Assembly (NCBI GenBank): GCA_964057225.1
Contig: OZ059895.1
Coordinates: forward strand, 18,195,688-18,259,687
Direction of reading: 5' to 3'
DNA length: 64,000 nucleotides
Source of the DNA: Auanema rhodensis
Taxonomy: Eukaryota; Nematoda; Chromadorea; Rhabditida; Rhabditidae
Shown here piece after piece: positions 50,308-61,813 of this stretch. The position numbers and the translations under genes are program-made. The first letter of the stretch is position 1. Each line of letters opens with the position of its first letter. The notes below the pieces were generated by a model. The model was given only the letters and a program-made list of their open reading frames with translations. It ran no database searches and had not been told where the DNA came from.

Positions 50308-53139
50308 ACACATGTACGTGTTTCAATTTCTTTATTCAAACCTACAGTACCTCGAGACTATAAATGAAATATTGGAGATGAAACCAAGTGCTGTCTAAGT
50401 TGTTTCAGATAGAAATTAATAGAATACTTTCTGTATTATGACGCTTGAAGCATTTCTCAATGTCATTATCTTCTACATTTTCAAAACAAAAAGGATTTCT
50501 GGAGATATGGGGAATTGAACCCCAGCCCCCTCCCATGCTAAGGGAGCGCTCTACCACTGAGCTATATCCCCACACATGTACGGGTTTCAATTTCTTTATT
50601 CAAACCTACAGTACCTCGAGACTATAAATGAAATATTGGAGGTGAAACCAAGTGCTGTCTACGTTGTTTTAAATAAAAATCAATGGAATACTTTCTGTAT
50701 TATGACGCTTGAAGCATTTCCCAATGTCATTATCTTCTACATTTTCAAAACAAAAAGGATTTCTGGAGATATGGGGAATTGAACCCCAGCCCTCTCCCAT
50801 GCTAAGGGAGCGCTCTACCACTGAGCTATATCCCCACACATGTACGTGTTTCAAGTTCTTTATTCAAACCTACAGTACCTCGAGACTATAAATGAAATAT
50901 TGGAGGTGAAATCAAGTGCTGTCTACGTTGTTTCAAATAGAAATTAATAGAATACTTTCTGTATTATGACGCTTGAAGCATTTCCCAATGTCATTATCTT
51001 CTACATTTTCAAAACAAAAAGGATTTCTGGAGATATGGGGAATTGAACCCCAGCCCTCTCCCATGCTAAGGGAGCGCTCTACCACTGAGCTATATCCCCA
51101 CACATGTACGTGTTTCAAGTTCTTTATTCAAACCTTCAGTACTTCGAGACTATAAATGAAATATTGGAGATGAAACCAAGTGCTGTCTAAGTTGTTTCAG
51201 ATAGAAATTAATAGAATACTTTCTGTATTATGACGCTTGAAGCATTTCTTAATGTCATTATCTTCTACATTTTCAAAACAAAAAGGATTTCTGGAGATAT
51301 GGGGAATTGAACCCCAGCCCTCTCCCATGCTAAGGGAGCGCTCTACCACTGAGCTATATCCCCACACATGTACGTGTTTCAAGTTCTTTATTCAAACCTT
51401 CAGTACTTCGAGACTATAAATGAAATATTGGAGGTGAAACCAAGTGCTGTCTACGTTGTTTCAAATAGAAATTAATAGAATACTTTCTGTATTATGACGC
51501 TTGAAGCATTTCTTAATGTCATTATCTTCTACATTTTCAAAACAAAAAGGATTTCTGGAGATATGGGGAATTGAACCCCAGCCCTCTCCCATGCTAAGGG
51601 AGCGCTCTACCACTGAGCTATATCCCCACACATGTACGTGTTTCAAGTTCTTTATTCAAACCTTCAGTACTTCGAGACTATAAATGAAATATTGGAGGTG
51701 AAACCAAGTGCTGTCTACGTTGTTTCTAATAGAAATTAATAGAATACTTTCTGTATATTGACTCTTGAAGCATATCTTAATGTCATTATCTTCTACATTT
51801 TCAAAACAAAAAGGATTTCTGGAGATATGGGGAATTGAACTCCAGCCCCCTCCCATGCTAAGGGAGCGCTCTACCACTGAGCTATATCCCCACACATGTA
51901 CGTGTTTCAAGTTCTTTATTCAAACCTTCAGTACTTCGAGACTATAAATGAAATATTGGAGGTGAAACCAAGTGCTGTCTACGTTGTTTCTAATAGAAAT
52001 TAATAGAATACTTTCTGTATATTGACTCTTGAAGCATATCTTAATGTCATTATCTTCTACATTTTCAAAACAAAAATGATTTCTGGAGATATGGGGAATT
52101 GAACCCCAGCCCTCTCCCATGCTAAGGGAGCGCTCTACCACTGAGCTATATCCCCACACATGTACGTGTTTCAAGTTCTTTATTCAAACCTACAGTACCT
52201 CGAGACTATAAATGAAATATTGGAGGTGAAATCAAGTGCTGTCTACGTTGTTTCAAATAAAAATTAATAGAATACATTCTGTATTATGACGCTTGAAGCA
52301 TTTCCCAATGTCATTATCTTCTACATTTTCAAAACAAAAAGGATTTCTGGAGATATGGGGAATTGAACCCCAGCCCTCTCCCATGCTAAGGGAGCGCTCT
52401 ACCACTGAGCTATATCCCCACACATGTATGTGTTTCAAGTTCTTTATTCAAACCTACAGTACCTCGAGACTATAAATGAAATATTGGAGGTGAAACCAAG
52501 TGCTGTCTAAGTTGTTTTAAATAGAAACTAATAGAATACTTTCTGTATTATGACGCTTGAAGCATTTCCAAATGTCATTATCTTCTACATTTAAAAAACA
52601 AAAAAGATTTCTGGAGATATGGGGAATTGAACCCCAGCCCTCTCCCATGCTAAGGGAGCGCTCTACCACTGAGCTATATCCCCACACATGTACGTGTTTC
52701 AAGTTCTTTATTCAAACCTTCAGTACTTCGAGACTGTAAATGAAATATTGGAGGTGAAACCAAGTGCTGTCTACGTTGTTTCAAATAGAAATTAATAGAA
52801 TACTTTCTGAATATTGACTCATGAAGCATTTCTTAATGTCATTATCTTCTACATTTTCAAAACAAAAAGGATTTCTGGAGATATGGGGAATTGAACCCCA
52901 GCCCTCTCCCATGCTAAGGGAGCGCTCTACCACTGAGCTATATCCCCACACATGTACGTGTTTCAAGTTCTTTATTCAAACCTTCAGTACTTCGAGACTA
53001 TAAATGAAATATTGGAGGTGAAATCAAGTGCTGTCTACGTTGTTTCAAATAAAAATAAATAGAATACTTTCTGTATTATGACGCTTGAAGCTTTTCCAAA
53101 TGTCATTATCTTCTACATTTTCAAAACAAAAAGGATTTC

Positions 53140-53211
53140 TGGAGATATGGGGAATTGAACCCCAGACCTCTCCCATGCGAAGGGAGCGCTCTACCACTGA
53201 GCTATATCCCC
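53140..53211 (-). tRNA. tRNA-Ala (CGC), copy 104
   Basis: Same CGC anticodon and AGGTC variable loop as copy 93, 2,904 bp away (11 units). Confidence 0.9.
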
Positions 53212-53403
53212 ACACATGTACGTGTTTCAATTTCTTTATTCAAACCTACAGTACCTCGAGACTATAAATGAAATATTGGAGGTGAAACCAAGTGCTGTCT
53301 AAGTTGTTTCAGATAGAAATTAATAGAATACTTTCTGTATTATGACGCTTGAAGCATTTCCAAATGTCATTATCTTCTACATTTTCAAAACAAAAAGGAT
53401 TTC

Positions 53404-53475
53404 TGGAGATATGGGGAATTGAACCCCAGACCTCTCCCATGCGAAGGGAGCGCTCTACCACTGAGCTATATCCCC
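53404..53475 (-). tRNA. tRNA-Ala (CGC), copy 105
   Basis: Adjacent to copy 104 with the same CGC loop and AGGTC variable loop; its spacer differs, suggesting conversion or a one-unit duplication followed by change. Confidence 0.9.
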
Positions 53476-53931
53476 ACACATGTACGTGTTTCAATTTCTT
53501 TATTCAAACCTACAGTACCTCGAGACTATAAATGAAATATTGGAGATGAAACCAAGTGCTGTCTAAGTTGTTTCAGATAGAAATTAATAGAATACTTTCT
53601 GTATTATGACGCTTGAAGCATTTCTCAATGTCATTATCTTCTACATTTTCAAAACAAAAAGGATTTCTGGAGATATGGGGAATTGAACCCCAGCCCCCTC
53701 CCATGCTAAGGGAGCGCTCTACCACTGAGCTATATCCCCACACATGTACGTGTTTCAATTTCTTTATTCAAACCTTCAGTACTTCGAGACTATAAATGAA
53801 ATATTGGAGGTGAAACCAAGTGCTGTCTACGTTGTTTCAAATAGAAATTAATAGAATACTTTCTGTATTATGACGCTTGAAGCATTTCTCAATGTCATTA
53901 TCTTCTACATTTTCAAAACAAAAAGGATTTC

Positions 53932-54003
53932 TGGAGATATGGGGAATTGAACCCCAGCCCCCTCCCATGCTGAGGGAGCGCTCTACCACTGAGCTATATC
54001 CCC
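53932..54003 (-). tRNA. tRNA-Ala-like copy 107 with U33C
   Basis: Anticodon loop TCAGCAT: the near-invariant U33 before the anticodon is C. The U-turn should be impaired, so this copy may be non-functional in decoding. Confidence 0.82.
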
Positions 54004-54195
54004 ACACATGTACGTGTTTCAAGTTCTTTATTCAAACCTTCAGTACTTCGAGACTATAAATGAAATATTGGAGGTGAAACCAAGTGCTGTCTACGTTGTT
54101 TCTAATAGAAATTAATAGAATACTTTCTGTATATTGACTCTTGAAGCATATCTTAATGTCATTATCTTCTACATTTTCAAAACAAAAATGATTTC

Positions 54196-54267
54196 TGGAG
54201 ATATGGGGAATTGAACCCCAGCCCTCTCCCATGCTAAGGGAGCGCTCTACCACTGAGCTATATCCCC
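54196..54267 (-). tRNA. tRNA-Ala (AGC), copy 108, with a 1-bp leader deletion
   Basis: The tRNA body is canonical; the leader reads CCCCCACATG instead of CCCCACACATG, the only single-base length change seen in the array. Confidence 0.9.
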
Positions 54268-57200
54268 CACATGTACGTGTTTCAAGTTCTTTATTCAAAC
54301 CTACAGTACCTCGAGACTATAAATGAAATATTGGAGGTGAAACCAAGTGCTGTCTACGTTGTTTCAAATAGAAATTAATAGAATACTTTCTGTATTATGA
54401 CGCTTGAAGCATTTCCAAATGTCATTATCTTCTACATTTTCAAAACAAAAAGAATTTCTGGAGATATGGGGAATTGAACCCCAGCCCTCTCCCATGCTAA
54501 GGGAGCGCTCTACCACTGAGCTATATCCCCACACATGTACGTGTTTCAAGTTCTTTATTCAAACCTTCAGTACTTCGAGACTATAAATGAAATATTGGAG
54601 ATGAAACCAAGTGCTGTCTACGTTGTTTCAAATAGAAATTAATAGAATACTTTCTGTATTATGACGCTTGAAGCATTTCCAAATGTCATTATCTTCTACA
54701 TTTTCAAAACAAAAAGGATTTCTGGAGATATGGGGAATTGAACCCCAGCCCTCTCCCATGCTAAGGGAGCGCTCTACCACTGAGCTATATCCCCACACAT
54801 GTACGTGTTTCAAGTTCTTTATTCAAACCCACAGTACCTCGAGACTATAAATGAAATATTGGAGGTGAAATCAAGTGCTGTCTACGTTGTTTCAAATAAA
54901 AATTAATAGAATACATTCTGTATTATGACGCTTGAAGCATTTCCCAATGTCATTATCTTCTACATTTTCAAAACAAAAAGGATTTCTGGAGATATGGGGA
55001 ATTGAACCCCAGCCCTCTCCCATGCTAAGGGAGCGCTCTACCACTGAGCTATATCCCCACACATATACGTGTTTCAAGTTCTTTATTCAAACCTTCAGTA
55101 CTTCGAGACTATAAATGAAATATTGGAGGTGAAATCAAGTGCTGTCTACGTTGTTTCAAATAGAAATTAATAGAATACTTTCTGTATTATGACGCTTGAA
55201 GCATTTCCAAATGTCATTATCTTCTACATTTAAAAAACAAAAAAGATTTCTGGAGATATGGGGAATTGAACCCCAGCCCTCTCCCATGCTAAGGGAGCGC
55301 TCTACCACTGAGCTATATCCCCACACATGTACGTGTTTCAAGTTCTTTATTCAAACCTTCAGTACTTCGAGACTGTAAATGAAATATTGGAGGTGAAACC
55401 AAGTGCTGTCTACGTTGTTTCAAATAGAAATTAATAGAATACTTTCTGAATATTGACTCATGAAGCATTTCTTAATGTCATTATCTTCTACTATTTCAAA
55501 ACAAAAAGGATTTCTGGAGATATGGGGAATTGAACCCCAGCCCTCTCCCATGCTAAGGGAGCGCTCTACCACTGAGCTATATCCCCACACATGTACGTGT
55601 TTCAAGTTCTTTATTCAAACCTTCAGTACTTCGAGACTGTAAATGAAATATTGGAGGTGAAACCAAGTGCTGTCTACGTTGTTTCAAATAGAAATTAATA
55701 GAATACTTTCTGAATATTGACTCATGAAGCATATCTTAATGTCATTATCTTCTACATTTTCAAAACAAAAAGGATTTCTGGAGATATGGGGAATTGAACC
55801 CCAGCCCTCTCCCATGCTAAGGGAGCGCTCTACCACTGAGCTATATCCCCACACATGTACGTGTTTCAAGTTCTTTATTCAAACCTTCAGTACTTCGAGA
55901 CTATAAATGAAATATTGGAGATGAAACCAAGTGCTGTCTACGTTGTTTCAAATAGAAATTAATAGAATACTTTCTGTATTATGACGCTTGAAGCATTTCC
56001 AAATGTCATTATCTTCTACATTTTCAAAACAAAAAGGATTTCTGGAGATATGGGGAATTGAACCCCAGCCCTCTCCCATGCTAAGGGAGCGCTCTACCAC
56101 TGAGCTATATCCCCACACATGTACGTGTTTCAAGTTCTTTATTCAAACCTTCAGTACTTCGAGACTATAAATGAAATATTGGAGATGAAACCAAGTGCTG
56201 TCTACGTTGTTTCAAATAGAAATTAATAGAATACTTTCTGTATTATGACGCTTGAAGCATTTCCAAATGTCATTATCTTCTACATTTTCAAAACAAAAAG
56301 GATTTCTGGAGATATGGGGAATTGAACCCCAGCCCTCTCCCATGCTAAGGGAGCGCTCTACCACTGAGCTATATCCCCACACATGTACGTGTTTCAAGTT
56401 CTTTATTCAAACCTTCAGTACTTCGAGACTATAAATGAAATATTGGAGATGAAACCAAGTGCTGTCTACGTTGTTTCAAATAGAAATTAATAGAATACTT
56501 TCTGTATTATGACGCTTGAAGCATTTCCAAATGTCATTATCTTCTACATTTTCAAAACAAAAAGGATTTCTGGAGATATGGGGAATTGAACCCCAGCCCT
56601 CTCCCATGCTAAGGGAGCGCTCTACCACTGAGCTATATCCCCACACATGTACGTGTTTCAAGTTCTTTATTCAAACCCACAGTACCTCGAGACTATAAAT
56701 GAAATATTGGAGGTGAAATCAAGTGCTGTCTACGTTGTTTCAAATAAAAATTAATAGAATACATTCTGTATTATGACGCTTGAAGCATTTCCCAATGTCA
56801 TTATCTTCTACATTTTCAAAACAAAAAGGATTTCTGGAGATATGGGGAATTGAACCCCAGCCCTCTCCCATGCTAAGGGAGCGCTCTACCACTGAGCTAT
56901 ATCCCCACACATGTATGTGTTTCAAGTTCTTTATTCAAACCTACAGTACCTCGAGACTATAAATGAAATATTGGAGGTGAAACCAAGTGCTGTCTAAGTT
57001 GTTTTAAATAGAAACTAATAGAATACTTTCTGTATTATGACGCTTGAAGCATTTCCAAATGTCATTATCTTCTACATTTAAAAAACAAAAAAGATTTCTG
57101 GAGATATGGGGAATTGAACCCCAGCCCTCTCCCATGCTAAGGGAGCGCTCTACCACTGAGCTATATCCCCACACATGTACGTGTTTCAAGTTCTTTATTC

Positions 57201-58154
57201 AAACCTTCAGTACTTCGAGACTGTAAATGAAATATTGGAGGTGAAACCAAGTGCTGTCTACGTTGTTTCAAATAGAAATTAATAGAATACTTTCTGAATA
57301 TTGACTCATGAAGCATTTCTTAATGTCATTATCTTCTACATTTTCAAAACAAAAAGGATTTCTGGAGATATGGGGAATTGAACCCCAGCCCTCTCCCATG
57401 CTAAGGGAGCGCTCTACCACTGAGCTATATCCCCACACATGTACGTGTTTCAAGTTCTTTATTCAAACCTTCAGTACTTCGAGACTATAAATGAAATATT
57501 GGAGGTGAAACCAAGTGCTGTCTACGTTGTTTCAAATAGAAATTAATAGAATACTTTCTGTATTATGACGCTTGAAGCATTTCTTAATGTCATTATCTTC
57601 TACTATTTCAAAACAAAAAGGATTTCTGGAGATATGGGGAATTGAACCCCAGCCCTCTCCCATGCTAAGGGAGCGCTCTACCACTGAGCTATATCCCCAC
57701 ACATATACGTGTTTCAAGTTCTTTATTCAAACCTTCAGTACTTCGAGACTATAAATGAAATATTGGAGGTGAAATCAAGTGCTGTCTACGTTGTTTCAAA
57801 TAAAAATAAATAGAATACTTTCTGTATTATGACGCTTGAAGCATTTCTTAATGTCATTATCTTCTACTATTTCAAAACAAAAAGGATTTCTGGAGATATG
57901 GGGAATTGAACCCCAGCCCTCTCCCATGCTAAGGGAGCGCTCTACCACTGAGCTATATCCCCACACATGTACGTGTTTCAAGTTCTTTATTCAAACCTTC
58001 AGTACTTCGAGACTATAAATGAAATATTGGAGATGAAACCAAGTGCTGTCTACGTTGTTTCAAATAGAAATTAATAGAATACTTTCTGTATTATGACGCT
58101 TGAAGCATTTCCAAATGTCATTATCTTCTACATTTTCAAAACAAAAAGGATTTC

Positions 58155-58226
58155 TGGAGATATGGGGAATTGAACCCCAGCCCTCTCCCATGCTAAGGGA
58201 GCGCTCTACCACTGAGCTATATCCCC
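58155..58226 (-). tRNA. tRNA-Ala (AGC), copy 123, last before the LTR element
   Basis: Canonical copy whose unit is cut 53 bp beyond the tRNA 5' end by insertion of the LTR element at 58,280. Confidence 0.93.
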
Positions 58227-58275
58227 ACACATGTACGTGTTTCAAGTTCTTTATTCAAACCCACAGTACCTCGAG

Positions 58276-58279
58276 ACTG
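58276..58279. other. target-site duplication, left copy
   Basis: ACTG immediately before the left LTR, repeated at 61,814-61,817 after the right LTR. It could be read as 5 bp (GACTG) because the LTR ends in G. The uninterrupted array carries GACTGTAAATG at this place in several units. Confidence 0.8.
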
Positions 58280-58624
58280 CGTTCCATTCGGACTCCCCAT
58301 ATATGTAGCTGAAGGGTTAGAGCCAGACGACCAGAGGACCGAGGAATGGCTCCGCCTTCCCTCGTTCCCTTGGTCGGGAGTTCGCCTCTTAGCAAGCTCA
58401 TGGACGGCTTGTAGTTTAGTCTTTATACTTATATTTATCTTATTGTATTGTATCTTTATCTTTGTATATTATTGTTGTAGTTTCATGCCAATAAATCTTT
58501 CTCTCTTTTATCTTATGATTGACCTTATGCTCTTTATTCCTTACCGCTACACCAAGGAATACTATGCGCGTCATAGTATAAACTACAATGGTTTATATTA
58601 TCGACGCAGGAGCGTAACGGAACG
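58280..58624 (+). repeat. left long terminal repeat (345 bp)
   Basis: Direct repeat of 61,469-61,813 with one difference that I can see (CGTTCCCTTGG versus CGTTTCCTTGG). The ends are inverted: CGTTCC at the start, GGAACG at the end, rather than the common TG...CA. An AATAAA lies at 58,490-58,495. Confidence 0.93.
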
Positions 58625-58637
58625 TGGAGGTTCCACC
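58625..58637 (+). other. primer-binding site complementary to tRNA-Gln
   Basis: TGGAGGTTCCACC starts directly after the left LTR. It is complementary to a tRNA 3' end GGTGGAACCTCCA, which is the 3' end of typical animal tRNA-Gln (acceptor strand TGGAACC, discriminator T, CCA added). This orients the element on the plus strand. Confidence 0.75.
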
Positions 58638-59600
58638 TCGAACTCATCTTTTGAAAAAAAAAATTTTTTTTTTATTGTAAAAGTCCATTTTTGCATTCTA
58701 AATTATAAATTCCTCCACTTGAAACAACAAAATGAAGGCGCCAATTTGTTTTAAGGTACAGATACAAGGGATCTCGCTTAAATGCGAGATAGGACCCATA
58801 AAATTTTTGCCCGCCGTCCTCAATTTAAAACCGTCTGAATGTCCACCCTTTTCTATATCGTATCTTGTACCGCTTCTCATGCCATTTTGAGGACGTTTGG
58901 ATTGAAATAGAGGACACTTTCGCCAAACGAGAAATTATAATTGTTCACATTTTTTTTGGGCATAGAGAAGTTTGATTATCGGAACAAAAATTTAAAAGAC
59001 GCGTGCAATTGATTATAGTTTGTATATTTTGTGGTCAGGACTAGAATTTTGAAAAATTATTATATTCAGACGTAAAAGATCATTTTACATATTATTTTGC
59101 GGGAAACCAAAAACGGTTACATAAATTGAATATAAAAAGAGACCACACTAGTCCGAAAAAGCCTGGTAAATCTGCATTAAGACTTCTCAGCTCTTATTTG
59201 ACAGTCAGGTCAAGTTGGCGGAAGCATAACTGCTACGGATTTTATCCCCGTAGATTATGTCACCTTCCTCAAATCATTTCGTTGTTTCAACTCATAAGAT
59301 ACCCCTTATCTCCTACAGTAATCCTAAGTAAATGGGAAATGTTTAAAAATAGACGTATTTTTCTCATTTTCAAAAAGAAATTCGCTTAGGAAAACGCACT
59401 TTTGCTTATTTTGATCAAGAAAAAGGACAGCCTTTTCAATAACTCTCCTCAAACCTCATTAGCATGCACAATGTCGAAAACATTTTGAGCAAAACATGCT
59501 ATTTAAGGGAAAAAGAATGAGGAAAAGATTGAAAACATAAGTCCATTTTCTTGACGAAAACAGAGCAAAGCGCATAAAAATAAAAACACAGAGTACAAGC

Positions 59601-59606
59601 TTTATT
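59601..59606 (-). promoter_or_regulatory. polyadenylation signal of the antisense gene
   Basis: AATAAA on the minus strand, 4 nt after the TGA of the antisense gene. Confidence 0.6.
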
Positions 59607-59609
59607 CAG

Positions 59610-61052
59610 TCAAAATCCCCACTTGAAAGCTAGCTGTCTCTCAAACTCTGCAACAAGAGAGATAGGCTCGTAACTGGGGGTGAGGTATTCGGGATACTCT
59701 CTCCCCAGTGAGGCCCTCAGCTGCAATCCAAGCGAAGAGCTATCATAACATACATAAATTTTAAACAAAATTTTACATTATAATTCATAGAATAAAGGCT
59801 GCCTCTCGGTATACCATCTCCAGGGACTTCCTACAAGTCCACACGGGAGAGCGGCATAAGAATGCGCGCAGAGGTCACGGAGGCAGAGACGCCCTACGAG
59901 CTCAATCTCGGGCGCAATTTCCGCCATAGCGGAAAAATTAACGAGGCCCCTGCCCAAATAGAACATTTGCAGATCCTCAATAAACTAAAATAGCAAAAGA
60001 AAATACTGAAATTGACTAATGCACCAACCATTAATACTATATCAGGATGGGGCCTATAAGCCAATCTCTCTTCAGCATCATAAAAGACAATAACGTCATA
60101 CAGCTTTTGCATGACAAAGGTCATTCCAGTAGGCTAGACGCTCATTTTTATGAATTCTTAGCTCTCAAAAATAATAAAATCTAGCTTGGTAAACAAGAGA
60201 AAAAATTGGGACAAAAACATGATTGAAAGCTACTAGTGAAGAGAGAAATTAAAGGATGTACAAGCGGAAAGTGCAAGAGCGGATAAAAATAGTTTTTGAG
60301 AAAAGATAAACACCATTAACTATAATAAGCTTACGGTAGATAGGCGGAGTCAGATTGTTGGCCAAAATTTGGAAAACTCCCTCTCATTTACCCTCCGCAT
60401 CGCCCAGCGAAGCACGAAAATCCTATTGCTCCCGAATCTTTCTCTCTCCCAACACACATCTAAAAGAATCTTACGCACCTTACGTCAACATCCCACACGT
60501 AGCTCACCATTCTCGGGTTTTCCAAACCAAGAGTCCTATAAAGGTGGCCAAAAGATTCTCATCGGCTTTCCGAGCCCTTTACCCGTCCGATACCAACAGT
60601 GACGCTACTGTCGCAAGTCGTCGCAGAAGCCGTACCCGACTTCTTAGTGTTCAAATAGAAAAACCGCACCAACCAGCCGAGAAGCCGAAGTCGCAAGTCG
60701 ACCAGTTTTATACTCCCCGAGAAGGAACATATTCACCTTCTGACGACACCTACGAAGATCCGGACTTCATCATAGCCGACGACAGAAAAATTTTTTATAT
60801 ACATTCTTTTCTTTTCTGTAGATTGTAAAATGAAAGTAACGGTGAATTAGAAAAATTTTGATGAGAGATTAAGAGAATAAACAACCAAAAATAAGGAATA
60901 AGTGAAAATATAATATAAATAATAGGCTACCGTACTTCTTTACGATGATAGAGATAGTCTATCGCACTAAATTGAGCTCCATATGTATCTCCAAGAAGAG
61001 ACGAAAATTGGCAGGCGCCTAAGCCACACCCCATCTGAGTGGTAGCCTCCAT
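59610..61052 (-). CDS. spliced antisense gene inside the LTR element, unknown function (about 160 aa)
   Basis: Four exons, all with phase-0 junctions, chain into one frame: 61052-60936, 60133-60029, 59984-59835, 59720-59610. Donors are GTACGG, GTTGGT and GTAGGA; acceptors are GTCTAG, TTTTAG and TTGCAG. Introns are 802, 44 and 114 bp. Exon 1 starts MEATTQMGCGLGACQFSSLL after an upstream in-frame TGA. Exon 2 includes GMTFVMQKLYDVIVFYDAEE, exon 3 includes AEIAPEIELVGRLCLRDLC, and exon 4 includes YPEYLTPSYEPISLVAEFER and ends FKWGF before TGA, then AATAAA 4 nt on. Exons are markedly richer in G+C than the interior around them. No homology is recognised. It could be a captured host gene or an element-encoded antisense protein. 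The exon 2 to 3 donor is the weakest junction. Confidence 0.55.
60355..60828 (+). CDS. sense ORF of the LTR element, possible gag remnant
   Basis: A frame of 157 codons without an ATG at its start (TTG at 60,355; the preceding stop is TAG). It is basic in the middle (SRRRSRTRLLSVQIEKPHQP) and acidic at the end (REGTYSPSDDTYEDPDFIIA). A second plus frame (60,369-60,602) is open over the first half, so the coding frame there is uncertain and a frameshift is possible. It lies wholly inside the first intron of the antisense gene. No Cys-His zinc knuckle is present, so the gag reading is only a guess from position. Confidence 0.35.
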   Translation: MLAKIWKTPSHLPSASPSEARKSYCSRIFLSPNTHLKESYAPYVNIPHVAHHSRVFQTKSPIKVAKRFSSAFRALYPSDTNSDATVASRRRSRTRLLSVQIEKPHQPAEKPKSQVDQFYTPREGTYSPSDDTYEDPDFIIADDRKIFYIHSFLFCRL

Positions 61053-61457
61053 TAGTACTCAAGGATTCATTCAGAGAGACACATGAAGACGAAAACAATT
61101 AATAACTAAAAATCTTTATCCCCATCATCATTAGGATACGAGTAACCATGCACGCAAAAAGTTGAATAATTCCTTATTATCTCACATAAATCTCAAATTC
61201 ATGGAACAATTTTTTTTTATTACAGTACTACAATGACTAAATTTATTTTTCTAATCCTCCGTTACAAAATAACATAAAACCCATTATTGTATTCAAATTC
61301 TATCTTAATACCATAAAGAAACCTATTAATACCATTTAAATATCTTTCTACATGTAGATTTTAAAACTTTTAATTTTAATTGTAAACTCCTAGACTCTGA
61401 AACTCAGCTACATATACACTAAAAACTCTTTATATCGCGCGGACGCGAAAAATCTTT

Positions 61458-61466
61458 GAAAAAGGG
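61458..61466 (+). other. polypurine tract
   Basis: GAAAAAGGG ends 2 bp before the right LTR, the expected position for plus-strand priming. Confidence 0.6.
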
Positions 61467-61468
61467 CA

Positions 61469-61813
61469 CGTTCCATTCGGACTCCCCATATATGTAGCTG
61501 AAGGGTTAGAGCCAGACGACCAGAGGACCGAGGAATGGCTCCGCCTTCCCTCGTTTCCTTGGTCGGGAGTTCGCCTCTTAGCAAGCTCATGGACGGCTTG
61601 TAGTTTAGTCTTTATACTTATATTTATCTTATTGTATTGTATCTTTATCTTTGTATATTATTGTTGTAGTTTCATGCCAATAAATCTTTCTCTCTTTTAT
61701 CTTATGATTGACCTTATGCTCTTTATTCCTTACCGCTACACCAAGGAATACTATGCGCGTCATAGTATAAACTACAATGGTTTATATTATCGACGCAGGA
61801 GCGTAACGGAACG
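61469..61813 (+). repeat. right long terminal repeat (345 bp)
   Basis: Same length and ends as the left LTR; directly followed by the ACTG duplication and by array sequence TAAATGAAATATTGG. Confidence 0.93.

Larger units (their letters stand above)
42316..53139 (-). repeat. higher-order repeats of 10-11 units (2,640 and 2,904 bp)
   Basis: Marker variants recur at exact multiples of 264 bp. The AAAAATGATTT trailer marker occurs near 43,627, 46,267, 49,171, 52,075 and 54,187 (10, 11, 11 and 8 units). The ACATTTAAAAAAC marker occurs near 44,140, 46,780, 49,684, 52,588, 55,227 and 57,075. The A21G marker recurs at 42,316, 44,956 and 47,596. Blocks of about ten units have therefore been copied head to tail at least three times. 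Confidence 0.8.
25927..58279 (-). repeat. giant tandem array: 123 units of 264 bp, each with one tRNA-Ala gene
   Basis: Every unit has a 72-bp minus-strand tRNA-Ala gene and a 192-bp spacer, all in the same orientation. Low-end coordinates of the tRNA genes are 25944, 26208, 26472, 26738, 27002, 27266, 27532, then every 264 bp to 54196 (copy 108), then 54459 and every 264 bp to 58155 (copy 123); each spans 72 bp. The only length changes seen are +2 bp in the leader of copies 3 and 6 (extra CC) and -1 bp in copy 108. The left edge of homology is just outside the Pol III terminator of copy 1. The spacer varies at a few diagnostic places (CCCAATG, TTAATG or AAATG; TATTATGACGC or TATATTGACTC; GTACGTG or ATACGTG). 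The array is broken at 58,280 by an LTR element and resumes beyond it. Confidence 0.97.
58280..61813 (+). mobile_element. non-autonomous LTR retrotransposon inserted in the tRNA array
   Basis: Element of 3,534 bp: LTR, primer-binding site, 2,844-bp interior, polypurine tract, LTR, flanked by a 4-bp duplication. No gag, protease, reverse transcriptase, RNase H or integrase motif was found in any frame, so it depends on another element for movement. The interior instead carries an antisense spliced gene and a sense ORF. The nearly identical LTRs and clean duplication imply recent insertion, after the array existed. Confidence 0.88.

Noticed and set aside
59126-59389. 87-codon plus ORF in the LTR element
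   Set aside because: No motif, AT-biased tail and no continuity with other frames; chance cannot be excluded.
58280-61813. DNA transposon with long terminal inverted repeats
   Set aside because: The 345-bp ends are in direct orientation and are followed by a primer-binding site and preceded by a polypurine tract, as in LTR elements.
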